This document shows positions 8,636-17,439 of a stretch of DNA of 64,000 nucleotides, piece by piece (position 1 is the stretch's first letter; every line of letters begins with the position of its first letter). Location: positions 162,593 to 226,592 of the forward strand of contig NZ_JAVDSH010000008.1 in NCBI RefSeq assembly GCF_031455195.1, given 5' to 3'. The DNA is from Arthrobacter nitroguajacolicus_D (GTDB lineage Bacteria; Actinomycetota; Actinomycetes; Actinomycetales; Micrococcaceae). A model generated the notes under the pieces. It was not told the origin of the DNA. It saw only the letters and a program-made list of their open reading frames with translations, and did no database searches. Both the position numbers and the translations under genes were made by a program.

Positions 8636-9685
8636 ATGAACTTTCCCAAGAAAGCCCTGGCGGGAATCGCGCTCCTCGCATCGGCCGCGCTTGGCCTCAG
8701 CGCCTGCGGCTCCAACGCCAGCACAGCTCCGAACTCCTCCGAACCAGCCGCTGCTGGCGACGGGATCACGGTCTACAACGCCCAGCACGAAAGCCTCACC
8801 AAGGAATGGATCGACGCTTTCACCAAGGAAACCGGCATCAAAGTCACCGTCCGCCAGGGCGACGACACCGAAATGTCCAACCAGATCGTCCAGGAAGGCG
8901 CAGCCTCACCGGCCGACGTGTTCCTCACTGAAAACTCCCCTGCAATGGCGCAGGTTGAGAACGCGGGCCTCTTCGCCGACGTAGATAAGGCCACCCTGGA
9001 CCAGGTTCCCGCAGAATTCCGCCCCTCCACGGGCAAGTGGACCGGCATCGCCGCCCGTTCAACCGTGCTGGTGTACGACAAGAACAAGATCAGCGAAGAC
9101 AAGCTGCCCAAGTCCATGCTGGACCTGGCCAAGCCTGAGTGGAAGGGCAAGTGGGCCGCGTCGCCCTCCGGCGCCGACTTCCAGGCGATCGTCTCCGCCC
9201 TGCTGGAACTCAAGGGCGAAGCCGCCACTGAGGAATGGCTCAAGGGCATGAAGGAGAACTTCAAGGCTTACAAGGGCAACAGCACCGCCATGAAGGCCGT
9301 CAACGCCGGCGAAGTGGATGCCGCGCTGATCTACCACTACTACTACTACGGCGACCAGGCCAAGACCGGCGAAAACTCCAAGAACGTCACGCCGTACTAC
9401 TTCAAGAACCAGGACCCGGGCGCGTTCGTTTCCGTGTCCGGCGGCGGCGTCCTCAAGTCCTCCAAGAAGGCCGCCGACGCCCAGGCATTCCTGAAGTTCA
9501 TCACCGGCAAAAAGGGCCAGGAAATCCTCAAGGATGGCACGTCCTTCGAATACGCCATTGCCTCGCAGGTTGATTCCAACGCCAAGCTGGTTCCCATCAA
9601 GGAACTGCAGGCTCCGACGGTGGACCCGGCCAAGCTGAACTCCACCAAGGTCACCGACCTGATGACCAAGGCAGGACTCCTCTAG
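8636..9685 (+). CDS. Iron(III) ABC transporter substrate-binding lipoprotein
   Basis: 349 aa from ATG 8636, preceded by AGAAAGAAG. The signal peptide ends in a lipobox (LSAC, Cys24). The mature part has the type 2 periplasmic-binding fold of the FbpA/HitA family (ITVYNAQHESLTKEWIDAF near its start). A tyrosine run, IYHYYYYGDQ, occurs where FbpA proteins place their Fe(III)-coordinating tyrosines. It is the first gene of a three-gene importer operon behind an iron box. Ferric iron is the best guess for the ligand. Confidence 0.88.
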   Translation: MNFPKKALAGIALLASAALGLSACGSNASTAPNSSEPAAAGDGITVYNAQHESLTKEWIDAFTKETGIKVTVRQGDDTEMSNQIVQEGAASPADVFLTENSPAMAQVENAGLFADVDKATLDQVPAEFRPSTGKWTGIAARSTVLVYDKNKISEDKLPKSMLDLAKPEWKGKWAASPSGADFQAIVSALLELKGEAATEEWLKGMKENFKAYKGNSTAMKAVNAGEVDAALIYHYYYYGDQAKTGENSKNVTPYYFKNQDPGAFVSVSGGGVLKSSKKAADAQAFLKFITGKKGQEILKDGTSFEYAIASQVDSNAKLVPIKELQAPTVDPAKLNSTKVTDLMTKAGLL

Positions 9686-9689
9686 TTCT

Positions 9690-11291
9690 GTGACCACTGA
9701 TCTATCGGCTCCCGACGTTCCACGTTCCCAGGGAAGCACGACGACGGCGGGCAGGGGCAAGCGCCCCCGCCCGCCTTTCGGCGTTTCAACAGTGTCCCTG
9801 TTGGCCGTGCTCATAGCCCTGTTTTCCCTGATTCCGCTGGGCTATGTGGTGTACATGACGGCCACCACCGGATGGGAGACGGCGGTCAGCCTCATCGTGC
9901 GTCCCAGGGTGGGCGAGCTGCTGCTGAACACCGTCCTCCTCACGGTGTTCACGGTGCCGCTCTGCTTGGTCCTGGGCGTGGGTGGGGCCTGGTTGGTGGA
10001 ACGGACCCAGCTGCGCGGGCACCGTTGGTGGGCGGTTGCGTTGGCGGCGCCCCTGGCCATTCCGGCTTTCGTGAACAGCTATGCCTGGGTGTCCGCTGTT
10101 CCGTCGATGGCGGGCCTCGGGTCGGGTGTCCTGATTGCCACGCTCTCCTATTTCCCGTTGGTCTACATCCCCTCAGCAGCCACCTTGGGCCGTTTGGATC
10201 CAGCCATTGAACAGTCCGCGGCCTCGTTGGGGCTGGGTTCGTGGGCGGTCTTTTTCCGGGTGGTGCTGCCGCAGCTGCGCATCGCAATGACCGGCGGCGC
10301 TTTACTGGTTTCCTTGCATTTGCTGGCTGAATACGGCGCCTTCGCCATGATCCGCTTTGACACGTTTACCACCGCCATCATGGTCCAGTTCCAGTCAACG
10401 TTCAACGGCACTGCGGGAAACATGCTGGCCAGCGTCCTTGTTCTCCTGTGCCTGGTCCTGCTGCTGGCCGAAGTCAGGAGCCGCGGCACCGCCCGTTACG
10501 CGCGCATCGGATCCGGTGCACAAGCCAAAGCCACCAGGCTGCCCCTTGGCGTTTCCCAGGTCCCTGCCCAGCTGGCACTCCTGGCCCTGACAGCCCTGGC
10601 ATTCGGGCTGCCCCTGTGGTTCGTGCTGAAGTGGCTGTTTGCCGGTGGCACGGAGGTGTGGGCAGCTGAGGAGTTCATGCCCGCACTTGTCCAGACCCTC
10701 CTGTACGGGGCGGCCGGCGCAGTGGTCACCACGGTGGTGGCGTTCCCCATGGCGTACCTCGCGGTGAGGCGACCCAGCTGGTTCAGCAAGATGTTGGAAC
10801 TCTCCAACTACGTCACCAGTTCGCTCCCCGGCATCGTGGTGGGTCTGGCGTTCGTTACCGTCAGCATTCGGGTGGTCCCCGGTGTCTACCAGACGGCCGG
10901 TGTGCTGATCGCAGCCTATGTCCTGCTCTTCCTGCCGCGGGCGTTGGTCAACATCCGCTCGGGCCTGGCCCAGGCGCCCAAGGAACTCGACGAGGCCGCC
11001 CAATCACTGGGCAAGGCCCCTTTGACGTCCTTCTTCCGGGTCACGTTGCGGCTGACAGCTCCGGCCGCGGCAGGTGGTGCGGCGCTGGTATTCCTTGCCA
11101 TCGTCAACGAACTCACGGCCACGCTACTGCTCTCACCGAACGGCACCCGGACGCTGGCCACGGAATTCTGGAGCAAGAGCAGCGAGATCGACTACGCAGG
11201 CGCAGCGCCCTACGCCTTGCTCATGATCCTGCTCTCGGCCCCCATGACGTACTTGCTTTTCCAACAGTCCAAGAAAGTAGCCGGACAGTGA
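9690..11291 (+). CDS. Iron ABC transporter permease, fused double-domain type
   Basis: 533 aa with about twelve hydrophobic segments, i.e. two binding-protein-dependent permease domains in one chain, as in FbpB/HitB. EAA-like loops appear twice (EQSAASLGLGSWAVFFRVVL and DEAAQSLGKAPLTSFFRVTL). The start is the GTG at 9690, four bases after the lipoprotein stop. It overlaps the ATPase gene at GTGA (11288-11291). It forms the membrane channel of the iron importer. Confidence 0.88.
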   Translation: MTTDLSAPDVPRSQGSTTTAGRGKRPRPPFGVSTVSLLAVLIALFSLIPLGYVVYMTATTGWETAVSLIVRPRVGELLLNTVLLTVFTVPLCLVLGVGGAWLVERTQLRGHRWWAVALAAPLAIPAFVNSYAWVSAVPSMAGLGSGVLIATLSYFPLVYIPSAATLGRLDPAIEQSAASLGLGSWAVFFRVVLPQLRIAMTGGALLVSLHLLAEYGAFAMIRFDTFTTAIMVQFQSTFNGTAGNMLASVLVLLCLVLLLAEVRSRGTARYARIGSGAQAKATRLPLGVSQVPAQLALLALTALAFGLPLWFVLKWLFAGGTEVWAAEEFMPALVQTLLYGAAGAVVTTVVAFPMAYLAVRRPSWFSKMLELSNYVTSSLPGIVVGLAFVTVSIRVVPGVYQTAGVLIAAYVLLFLPRALVNIRSGLAQAPKELDEAAQSLGKAPLTSFFRVTLRLTAPAAAGGAALVFLAIVNELTATLLLSPNGTRTLATEFWSKSSEIDYAGAAPYALLMILLSAPMTYLLFQQSKKVAGQ

Positions 11292-12454
11292 CCGAACAAT
11301 CCCCTTCCAGGCTTCCTGCACCCCGGGTAGCACCGTCAGTGGCCCCCTCCACCAACGCCCACCTGGACATCGCCGAAGTCACCAAGAACTTCGGTTCCCA
11401 GGCTGTCCTGAAGGGCGTGAACTTGTCGGTGGCCAAGGGCGGCACCACCGCAATTGTGGGGCCGTCGGGTTCGGGCAAGACCACCTTGCTGCGCCTGATA
11501 GCCGGTTTCGAACATCCGGATACCGGGACCATCAGCCTCAACGGCTCACCGGTGGCCGGCGAGGGCCTCTGGGTGCCGGCACACAGGCGGCAGGTAGGCT
11601 ATGTCGCCCAGGACGGCGCGCTCTTTCCGCACCTGACGGTGGGGCAGAACGTGGCCTTCGGCCTCGATTCGGCAAAGCTCGACGGCGGTCGGCGTGGGGT
11701 GCGGGCGCGTGTCCAGGAACTGCTGGAGATGGTGTCCCTTGACGCGTCCATGGCCAAACGGCGGCCGCATCAGCTGTCCGGCGGACAGCAACAACGCGTC
11801 GCCCTTGCCCGTGCACTGGCGCGGGAACCTGAGCTCATGCTGCTGGACGAGCCGTTCTCAGCCCTCGACGCCGGCCTCCGTGTGGCTACCCGCAGGGCCG
11901 TGGCGAAGGTGCTCAATGCAGCCGGCGTAACCACCATCCTGGTGACCCACGACCAAGCGGAGGCTTTGTCCTTCGCTGACCAGGTGGCAATCATGCGGGG
12001 CGGCAAACTGGCCCAGATCGGTAACCCGTTCGTCGTCTACACGCGCCCGGCTGACCGCGCCACCGCCGAGTTCCTGGGCGACGCGGTGATCCTGGATGCA
12101 TGGATGGAAGGCTCGTTGGCCACCTGCTCCCTGGGCGGCATACCCGTCCGGCGGCCACCGGCCCAGGGCAAGGTCCAGCTCATGCTGCGCCCGGAGCAGA
12201 TCCGGATCGCGTCCGACGGCCCGATCCGCGGCGTGGTGGTGGACACGGACTATTTCGGCCCGGAGACCACTGTCCGCATCAAACTCGGCGAGTACACAGC
12301 ACCGGACGGCAGCGCTTCGGGCAACAGCTATCGTTACCCCGGGGGCGGCGAAATCATTACCATCCGCCACTGGAACGCCTCCATCACTAGGCCGGGCACG
12401 GAATTGTGCCTGCGCGTGGTTGGCGAGGGTGTGGCTTTCCCCTTCGGTGAGTGA
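11288..12454 (+). CDS. Iron ABC transporter ATP-binding protein
   Basis: 388 aa. Walker A GPSGSGKTT at residues 58-66, signature LSGGQQQR, Walker B LMLLDEPF, and a switch-histidine region VTHDQAEAL. The C-terminal third looks like a TOBE domain, as in FbpC. It drives the importer encoded just upstream, with a 4-bp GTGA overlap and GTG start. The N-terminal 25 residues are Pro/Ser-rich and not part of the ATPase fold, so a slightly later start is possible. Confidence 0.9.
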   Translation: MTEQSPSRLPAPRVAPSVAPSTNAHLDIAEVTKNFGSQAVLKGVNLSVAKGGTTAIVGPSGSGKTTLLRLIAGFEHPDTGTISLNGSPVAGEGLWVPAHRRQVGYVAQDGALFPHLTVGQNVAFGLDSAKLDGGRRGVRARVQELLEMVSLDASMAKRRPHQLSGGQQQRVALARALAREPELMLLDEPFSALDAGLRVATRRAVAKVLNAAGVTTILVTHDQAEALSFADQVAIMRGGKLAQIGNPFVVYTRPADRATAEFLGDAVILDAWMEGSLATCSLGGIPVRRPPAQGKVQLMLRPEQIRIASDGPIRGVVVDTDYFGPETTVRIKLGEYTAPDGSASGNSYRYPGGGEIITIRHWNASITRPGTELCLRVVGEGVAFPFGE

Positions 12455-12460
12455 GCCCGC

Positions 12461-13051
12461 CTAGGGCTTTTTGCGTTGCGGGTACGGGGTTTCGTGGCGC
12501 GCCAGCATTTCCACGAAGCCTGCGATCTTCCGCTCCCGCGTGTCGGCCCTTTTGACCAGGTTGGTGCGGTGGATGAGAGCGAAGCGGTTCTGCGATGTGA
12601 GCACGTCGAACATAGCCTGCGCCTCCGGCACGGCTGCAATGGCCGCTGCCAGGTCCGCCGGCACCACCGAATCGGCGGGCCCCGCGTAGGCCGCCTCCCA
12701 ACGGCCGTCTGCCTTGGCAGCCTCGACCGCGGAACGGCCGGCGTCGGTCATCCTGCCTTCCATTTCGAGCCGGCCAATGTGCCCCACGTTCCGTGCGGAC
12801 CAGATGCTACGGCGCCCCCGGGGCGTCATGCGCTGGAAGTAGCTTTCGGCGTCGCGGCTCCTGGACTGGCCATCGATCCAGCCAAAGCACAACGCTTCGT
12901 CCAGCGCGGCATCGTAGTCCAGTTCGGTGACGGTGCCGCCCTTCTTGTGCAGGATCAGCCAAACCCCGGGGCTTTCGGCGGCATGGGCGGCCAACCAGGC
13001 ACGCCACGCGTTGCCGTCTTTGACCAGTAGTTCTTCCAATTCAATGGGCAT
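12461..13051 (-). CDS. YdeI/OmpD-associated family protein
   Basis: 196 aa from ATG 13051; the frame is open to 13090 but the segment before residue 1 does not fit the family. The N-terminus (PIELEELLV, then WRAWLAAHAAESPGVWLILHKK) and the block LDEALCFGWIDGQSRSRD are the family signature. The C-terminus is basic (YPQRKKP), as in other members. The biochemical role is unknown; some homologues affect sensitivity to cationic peptides or bacteriocins. It converges on the iron ABC operon with 6 bp between stops. Confidence 0.85.
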   Translation of the reverse strand: MPIELEELLVKDGNAWRAWLAAHAAESPGVWLILHKKGGTVTELDYDAALDEALCFGWIDGQSRSRDAESYFQRMTPRGRRSIWSARNVGHIGRLEMEGRMTDAGRSAVEAAKADGRWEAAYAGPADSVVPADLAAAIAAVPEAQAMFDVLTSQNRFALIHRTNLVKRADTRERKIAGFVEMLARHETPYPQRKKP

Positions 13052-13101
13052 GGCCCCAGCATAGGCTTGGACGAGGATCCCGAAACCCACCAGGAGACCC
13101 C

Positions 13102-13806
13102 ATGTTGCGAGCCCGCCCCATCCACTACACCTCCCGCCCGGAAGACTGGGCCGCCATCCTGCACGCGTTGGGTTTGGTGAAGACCGTCGACGACGGCGAG
13201 TGGCGGGAGTTCGACGCCGGTTCGGGCCGCCTCGCTTTGGGGCATGTGGAGCACGGCCATCCCTTGGATGGGTCCACGCTTTTTAGCGTCGAAGTGGGGA
13301 ACGTGGACGAGTTCGTACGCCGCACCGAGGAAGCCGGCACCCAAGCAGAAATCCACGAAACCCCTGATGGCACCACTGCCCGCATCTCAGCCGACGATGG
13401 TTTCGAGTTCTTCGCTTTCCCCGCGACCCGGGCGGCTGATGGCACATGGGCAACGTCGCCCGGGGCCGATTCGGCACTGTCCGTCGTGGCCACCTGGGTC
13501 AGTCCGCTGGTGGAGATGTCGGCTGGCGTGCTCCGCGGCATCGGCGCCCGGCCCCGGACGTCGGACGACGAATCAGCCACCTTCACCACCAAGAACGGCG
13601 GCATTCTGCAGATCATCCACGGGGCGGACGGAACCAGCGGTGTGCTTGCGTTCGAGTACGACGGCGAACTGGAACCACTGCTGGCGCGGCTCACCGAAGC
13701 GGGCACTGAGGCCCGGATCAGCGAGGGCATCCTGTACGTCGCCAACCCCGATGCCGCGGGTGGCGCCACACCGGCGTCGATCGTGGTGGAACGGGCGCCC
13801 GCCTAG
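13102..13806 (+). CDS. VOC (glyoxalase-fold) family protein
   Basis: 234 aa. Two similar halves of beta-alpha-beta-beta-beta pattern (about 1-115 and 125-230) suggest a tandem vicinal-oxygen-chelate fold. Classical metal ligands (His/Glu) are not obvious, so a binding role rather than catalysis is possible. Two copies of the 14-bp palindromic sequence GAACGGGCGCCCGC flank the stop (13789-13802 and 13810-13823). They may serve as a 3'-end hairpin between this gene and the convergent lipoprotein gene. Confidence 0.7.
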   Translation: MLRARPIHYTSRPEDWAAILHALGLVKTVDDGEWREFDAGSGRLALGHVEHGHPLDGSTLFSVEVGNVDEFVRRTEEAGTQAEIHETPDGTTARISADDGFEFFAFPATRAADGTWATSPGADSALSVVATWVSPLVEMSAGVLRGIGARPRTSDDESATFTTKNGGILQIIHGADGTSGVLAFEYDGELEPLLARLTEAGTEARISEGILYVANPDAAGGATPASIVVERAPA

Positions 13807-13831
13807 GCCGAACGGGCGCCCGCACTGGGGC

Positions 13832-14773
13832 CTACTGTGCGTATCGGAGGCTGGTAAGCAGGCCCTTGAGCTTGCTGTACTGCCCGGACTGCATCCAGGC
13901 CTCCGCGGCCTCCTGCGTCATGAACGGGTCGATATTCACATGGGCTGTGGTGGCGCCGTTGCCCATGATCAGGAAGCTGGCTGCGGAGGTGCTGTCAGGA
14001 CCTTCGGTCATCAGCGTTTCCGGGACGAGGCCCACGAAGTACCTGGTTTCCGCGGGCTCGAAGGGGTAATCGTCCCGGAAGACCGCAAAATAGGATGCCC
14101 CGTCGCGGCTGTCAAAAGAGCTGAGCTTCTGCGAGTCCAGAATGGTGCGGTTGACGGGGCCGGCCACCACTCCGCCGACACCTCCGCTGGTAATGTCCAC
14201 AACGTTGTGCCCGTTTTCATCGAAGATGTGGGCAATGGCGAAGTGATCGTCGTAAGGGTAGTCGTCCCCGGGCGCAACTACCGGAACTTCGGCTTGCATT
14301 CCCCAACCGGTCGGGACTTCGAAGGAGATGTGCCCATCCGGGAAGGTGTAGGTCCCGATTTCCGGGTAGTTGGGCGATACATGCGGCGTGGAGGGCTCAA
14401 GAGGGGTAATCGGGGTCACCACCGGTTCGGTGGGCGGAGCCGTCACTGCAGGTGCGGGCTCAACGGTTACCGTGGGTGCCGGGGCGGGTGCTTCACTCAC
14501 GGGCTGGGCGACAACAGGAACCACCGCGGGCTCCGGAATCACCAATGGGGCGGGCTCGGCGGCTGGGGTCGGAGCGACGGGGGCAGCGTCCGCCACAGGG
14601 ACATCGACCTCCGCCACCGTCTCTGCGAGCACTTCCTGCGGGGACGCCGCAGGACGCTCAGTTGGTGCGCCGCCCGGCTCGGGCGACGACGGCGTGCAGG
14701 CAGTAAGCGTCAACGCCAAAGCCAGCGATACAAGGGTCGCGTACTTGGCGTGTCCGGTTCGGCGGTAGTTCAT
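13832..14773 (-). CDS. Lipoprotein with Pro/Ala/Val-rich linker
   Basis: 313 aa. Signal peptide with lipobox LTAC (Cys26), then a linker of about 115 residues rich in Pro, Ala, Val and Glu, then a globular C-terminal domain from about residue 140 (IGTYTFPDGHISFEVPTGW). The layout is that of an exported membrane-anchored protein whose head domain is held away from the membrane. The head is not recognised; it recalls small beta-sandwich lipoproteins of actinobacteria. GGAAGG precedes the start. Confidence 0.75.
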   Translation of the reverse strand: MNYRRTGHAKYATLVSLALALTLTACTPSSPEPGGAPTERPAASPQEVLAETVAEVDVPVADAAPVAPTPAAEPAPLVIPEPAVVPVVAQPVSEAPAPAPTVTVEPAPAVTAPPTEPVVTPITPLEPSTPHVSPNYPEIGTYTFPDGHISFEVPTGWGMQAEVPVVAPGDDYPYDDHFAIAHIFDENGHNVVDITSGGVGGVVAGPVNRTILDSQKLSSFDSRDGASYFAVFRDDYPFEPAETRYFVGLVPETLMTEGPDSTSAASFLIMGNGATTAHVNIDPFMTQEAAEAWMQSGQYSKLKGLLTSLRYAQ

Positions 14774-15018
14774 TTCTGGGTTCCTTCCCCCACGGAGTCG
14801 TTGAGCAGATTTGCTTGCTCGAACATGTTGTTTCCGGGTCTGGTCCGCCGGTTACATTGCGGAGGAAAAGATTCTTTTCGAGACCACAATCCGCAGTGAT
14901 TCCTGCCGCCAAGGGTTGGAGTCAATCCCCCGCCCCGGAATACAGCCGAGAGCGTAACGGCCCTGTACCCGGCAGGGCCTCCACGGAAGTTCCACCGGGG
15001 ATGGGGTAGAACTTAACC

Positions 15019-15558
15019 ATGAGCGTACGTACACCCGACCCGTATCCAGGCTGGCTTTCAGATGAGGACCTCTTCGAAGCCCGCGGCCGCCTCCCCATGG
15101 TTTATGTGGAAGCCGTTCCGGTCAGGTTGGATCCGCTCGGGTATGTCAACGAAGTCGGCACGCTCCTGCAGGGTGACGCCGACGGCAACATGGTCCGATA
15201 CCTTGTCTCCGGCCGTGTCCTCTACCGCGAGACCATCCGGGCAGCCCTCCTGCGGCACATGGAAAAGGACCTCGGTCCCCTTGCTTTCCCGCAACTCCCC
15301 ATCAGCCCTGTCCCGTTCACCGTGGCCGAATACTTCCCCGCGCCATCGCAAACGGGTTTCACGGACGACCGCCAGCACGCCGTCTCACTCGCCTACGTGA
15401 TCCCGGTGACCGGCGAATGCGAACCACGCCAAGACGCCCTGGAACTCACCTGGATGACGCCCCAAGAGGTACTGAGCGAGAACGTCCAGCAGGAATTCGA
15501 CGGCGGTCGAGGCAACCTCGTCCGGCAGGCGCTGGCTTTCTCGGGCATCGTCCTCTAG
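15019..15558 (+). CDS. NUDIX-related protein (DUF4916 type)
   Basis: 179 aa. Opening WLSDEDLFEARGRLPMVYVEAVPVR and the later block LELTWMTPQEVLSENVQQEF match an actinobacterial family related to NUDIX hydrolases. The usual Nudix box (GX5EX7REUXEEXGU) is not visible, so hydrolase activity is doubtful. No signal peptide. It is likely cytoplasmic and monocistronic or paired with the next gene about 70 bp downstream. Confidence 0.7.
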   Translation: MSVRTPDPYPGWLSDEDLFEARGRLPMVYVEAVPVRLDPLGYVNEVGTLLQGDADGNMVRYLVSGRVLYRETIRAALLRHMEKDLGPLAFPQLPISPVPFTVAEYFPAPSQTGFTDDRQHAVSLAYVIPVTGECEPRQDALELTWMTPQEVLSENVQQEFDGGRGNLVRQALAFSGIVL

Positions 15559-15631
15559 CGGGTCCCGGCCCCTGCGGCGGCCGGTCTTTGTAGACTGGAC
15601 GGCGGACCCCAAGAGAACCAAAGGACTTCCG

Positions 15632-16633
15632 ATGACTCACAGCCCAGCCACACAGCAGTACAAAGAAAAGCAGGCTGGGGACCTGCAGCCCGGAGATTTT
15701 GTGTTCCCGCCCGGCGACGGGCCGGCCGAGGAAATCCGCGCCATCGAGGTGCAGAAAGACGATTACGGCGTGCCCGCGCTGCTGCTGGTAACAGCGGTCG
15801 ACGGCGGCACCATCAGGATCGCTGTCGGGTCCAGTGTCCCTGTGGGTGACGGAGTTCCTGCCGGCCCCGGTGCCGAAGCGCCAGTGGACGCACCCGCCGA
15901 AGCCGAACCGGACATCAGCAGCCCCGCCGAAGCCGAGGTCGACGCACCCGCTGGACCCGCCGTCGTCGTGCCTCCGCGTCCCGAAACCCCGCCAACATAC
16001 ACCGGACCCAGCGCCGAAGAGCTCGCCCTGATCCCCGAACCCGACGGCACCCCCGAAGCGGTGGTGCGTGCCGCAGCCGCCGACCACAAAGGCAAGAACG
16101 GTGTCCAGGTGCTCGCGGAGCGGCTGGCCAAGGGCATCAACACCAAGTCCGGAAGCTGCCTCCGGGACCTCAGCGACCTCGCCTTCGACCTGTGCATCGT
16201 GCTTCGCGATCCGGACCACGCGCTGGCGGTCGCGGACCTGCTGAACGTCCTGCCTTTCGATGGGAACCTGGACCGGTGGGCGTCGATCGAACGCGCCCTG
16301 GCACTCTCCAGTTTCATCTGCCGCGAGGCCGGCCAGTCCGAACGGGCTGCCGTCTACGAGAAGCTGCTCCGCGCGCCCGAATCCCAGGAAGAGGACCCGT
16401 TCAAGGCCCGGATCAACGCGAGGGTCCGCCAGCGTTCGCTCAACGAACCCAATTTGTACGACAAGGAAATCTTCCGCGCAATCGACAACGGCAACCACGA
16501 GGCCGAGCGCGAATGGCGGTTCCTGCGCTTGGAGGCACTGATGTTCCTGCGTGCCCACGGCGGCTCGAAGACCATCGGCGAGGAAGAGCTGGCCCGGCGG
16601 ATCGGCAACGAACTGGAATCGGTGCGGGCCTGA
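15632..16633 (+). CDS. Conserved hypothetical protein with Pro/Glu/Ala-rich middle
   Basis: 333 aa. The N-terminal about 65 residues form a small beta domain (QPGDFVFPPGDGPAEEIRAI). An acidic Pro/Ala linker follows (about 75-135). The C-terminal about 190 residues are alpha-helical and TPR-like (LRDLSDLAFDLCIVLRDPDHALAVADLL). I do not recognise a function. No export signal is present. CAAAGGA precedes the start. The gene lies in a run of plus-strand conserved genes leading to tgt. Confidence 0.65.
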   Translation: MTHSPATQQYKEKQAGDLQPGDFVFPPGDGPAEEIRAIEVQKDDYGVPALLLVTAVDGGTIRIAVGSSVPVGDGVPAGPGAEAPVDAPAEAEPDISSPAEAEVDAPAGPAVVVPPRPETPPTYTGPSAEELALIPEPDGTPEAVVRAAAADHKGKNGVQVLAERLAKGINTKSGSCLRDLSDLAFDLCIVLRDPDHALAVADLLNVLPFDGNLDRWASIERALALSSFICREAGQSERAAVYEKLLRAPESQEEDPFKARINARVRQRSLNEPNLYDKEIFRAIDNGNHEAEREWRFLRLEALMFLRAHGGSKTIGEEELARRIGNELESVRA

Positions 16634-16682
16634 CAGGTTCCGGGCCTGTTATGCCGGGGCGAACGGCGGTAGATTCGGGGCC

Positions 16683-17393
16683 ATGACGAACAATCTGAGC
16701 GTTGTGGTTAATGCCGATGCGCAGCAGGTTTGGACCATGCTGCGTGAACCGTCGTTGGTCGCCCAATGGCACGGCTGGGAGGCCGACGACCTTAACGATG
16801 AAATCAAACAGATCTACTTCAATACCGATGTCGTGGAAGGGCCCGATCACACCAGCCTGACCGTCAACGGCGGCGACATCTTTGAACTCCACCCTGTCTC
16901 CGGCGGCACCGAAGTGCGGATCACCAGGGTTGCCCTGGACCACGATTCCGAGTGGGCCGACTGGGACGAAGACATCACCCAAGGCTGGCTCACCTTCCTG
17001 CACCAACTGAGGTTCGCCCTTGAGCGCCATCCGCACGGGCACCGGCGGACACATTTTGTCTCCCTCCCCGGCAAAGGCGGTCCGGCGATCGAGAAGTTGG
17101 GACTAGGGGATCTGCCGCCCGTTGGAGAGGAATACTCGCTCACCCTCGCTACCGGTGAGAAGATCTCAGGCAAGGTCTGGTTCAAGAGCCGGCATCAGGT
17201 TGGCCTCACCGTCCACAACTACGCCGAACATGGGGAAGGGCTGCTGATCGTCGCCGAGCAGTTGCCGATCCCGGAGAAAAGGCCCGACGGCGGGTCCATG
17301 GTGATTGCCTCCACCTACGATTTGGGGGCCCATACGTTGGCGGACATCCGGGCCTCGTGGGACAACTGGAAAGCTGAGAACTACGGGTCCTAG
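16683..17393 (+). CDS. SRPBCC (START-like) domain protein
   Basis: 236 aa from ATG 16683. The N-terminal half has the pattern of the SRPBCC/AHSA1 superfamily (VVVNADAQQVWTMLREPSLVAQW, then a hydrophobic strand pattern). The C-terminal half repeats a similar motif (KVWFKSRHQVGLTVHNY). This superfamily binds hydrophobic ligands in a deep pocket, and the ligand here is unknown. It ends 46 bp before tgt. Confidence 0.75.
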   Translation: MTNNLSVVVNADAQQVWTMLREPSLVAQWHGWEADDLNDEIKQIYFNTDVVEGPDHTSLTVNGGDIFELHPVSGGTEVRITRVALDHDSEWADWDEDITQGWLTFLHQLRFALERHPHGHRRTHFVSLPGKGGPAIEKLGLGDLPPVGEEYSLTLATGEKISGKVWFKSRHQVGLTVHNYAEHGEGLLIVAEQLPIPEKRPDGGSMVIASTYDLGAHTLADIRASWDNWKAENYGS

Positions 17394-17439
17394 GGCCCGC
17401 CCCGCAGGTTACTCCCGGTAAAGCTGGCACACTAGGTAG

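Noticed and set aside
14774..15018. Riboswitch in the leader of the lipoprotein gene
   Set aside because: The region has GC-rich short inverted repeats but no match to a class I know; evidence too thin to annotate.
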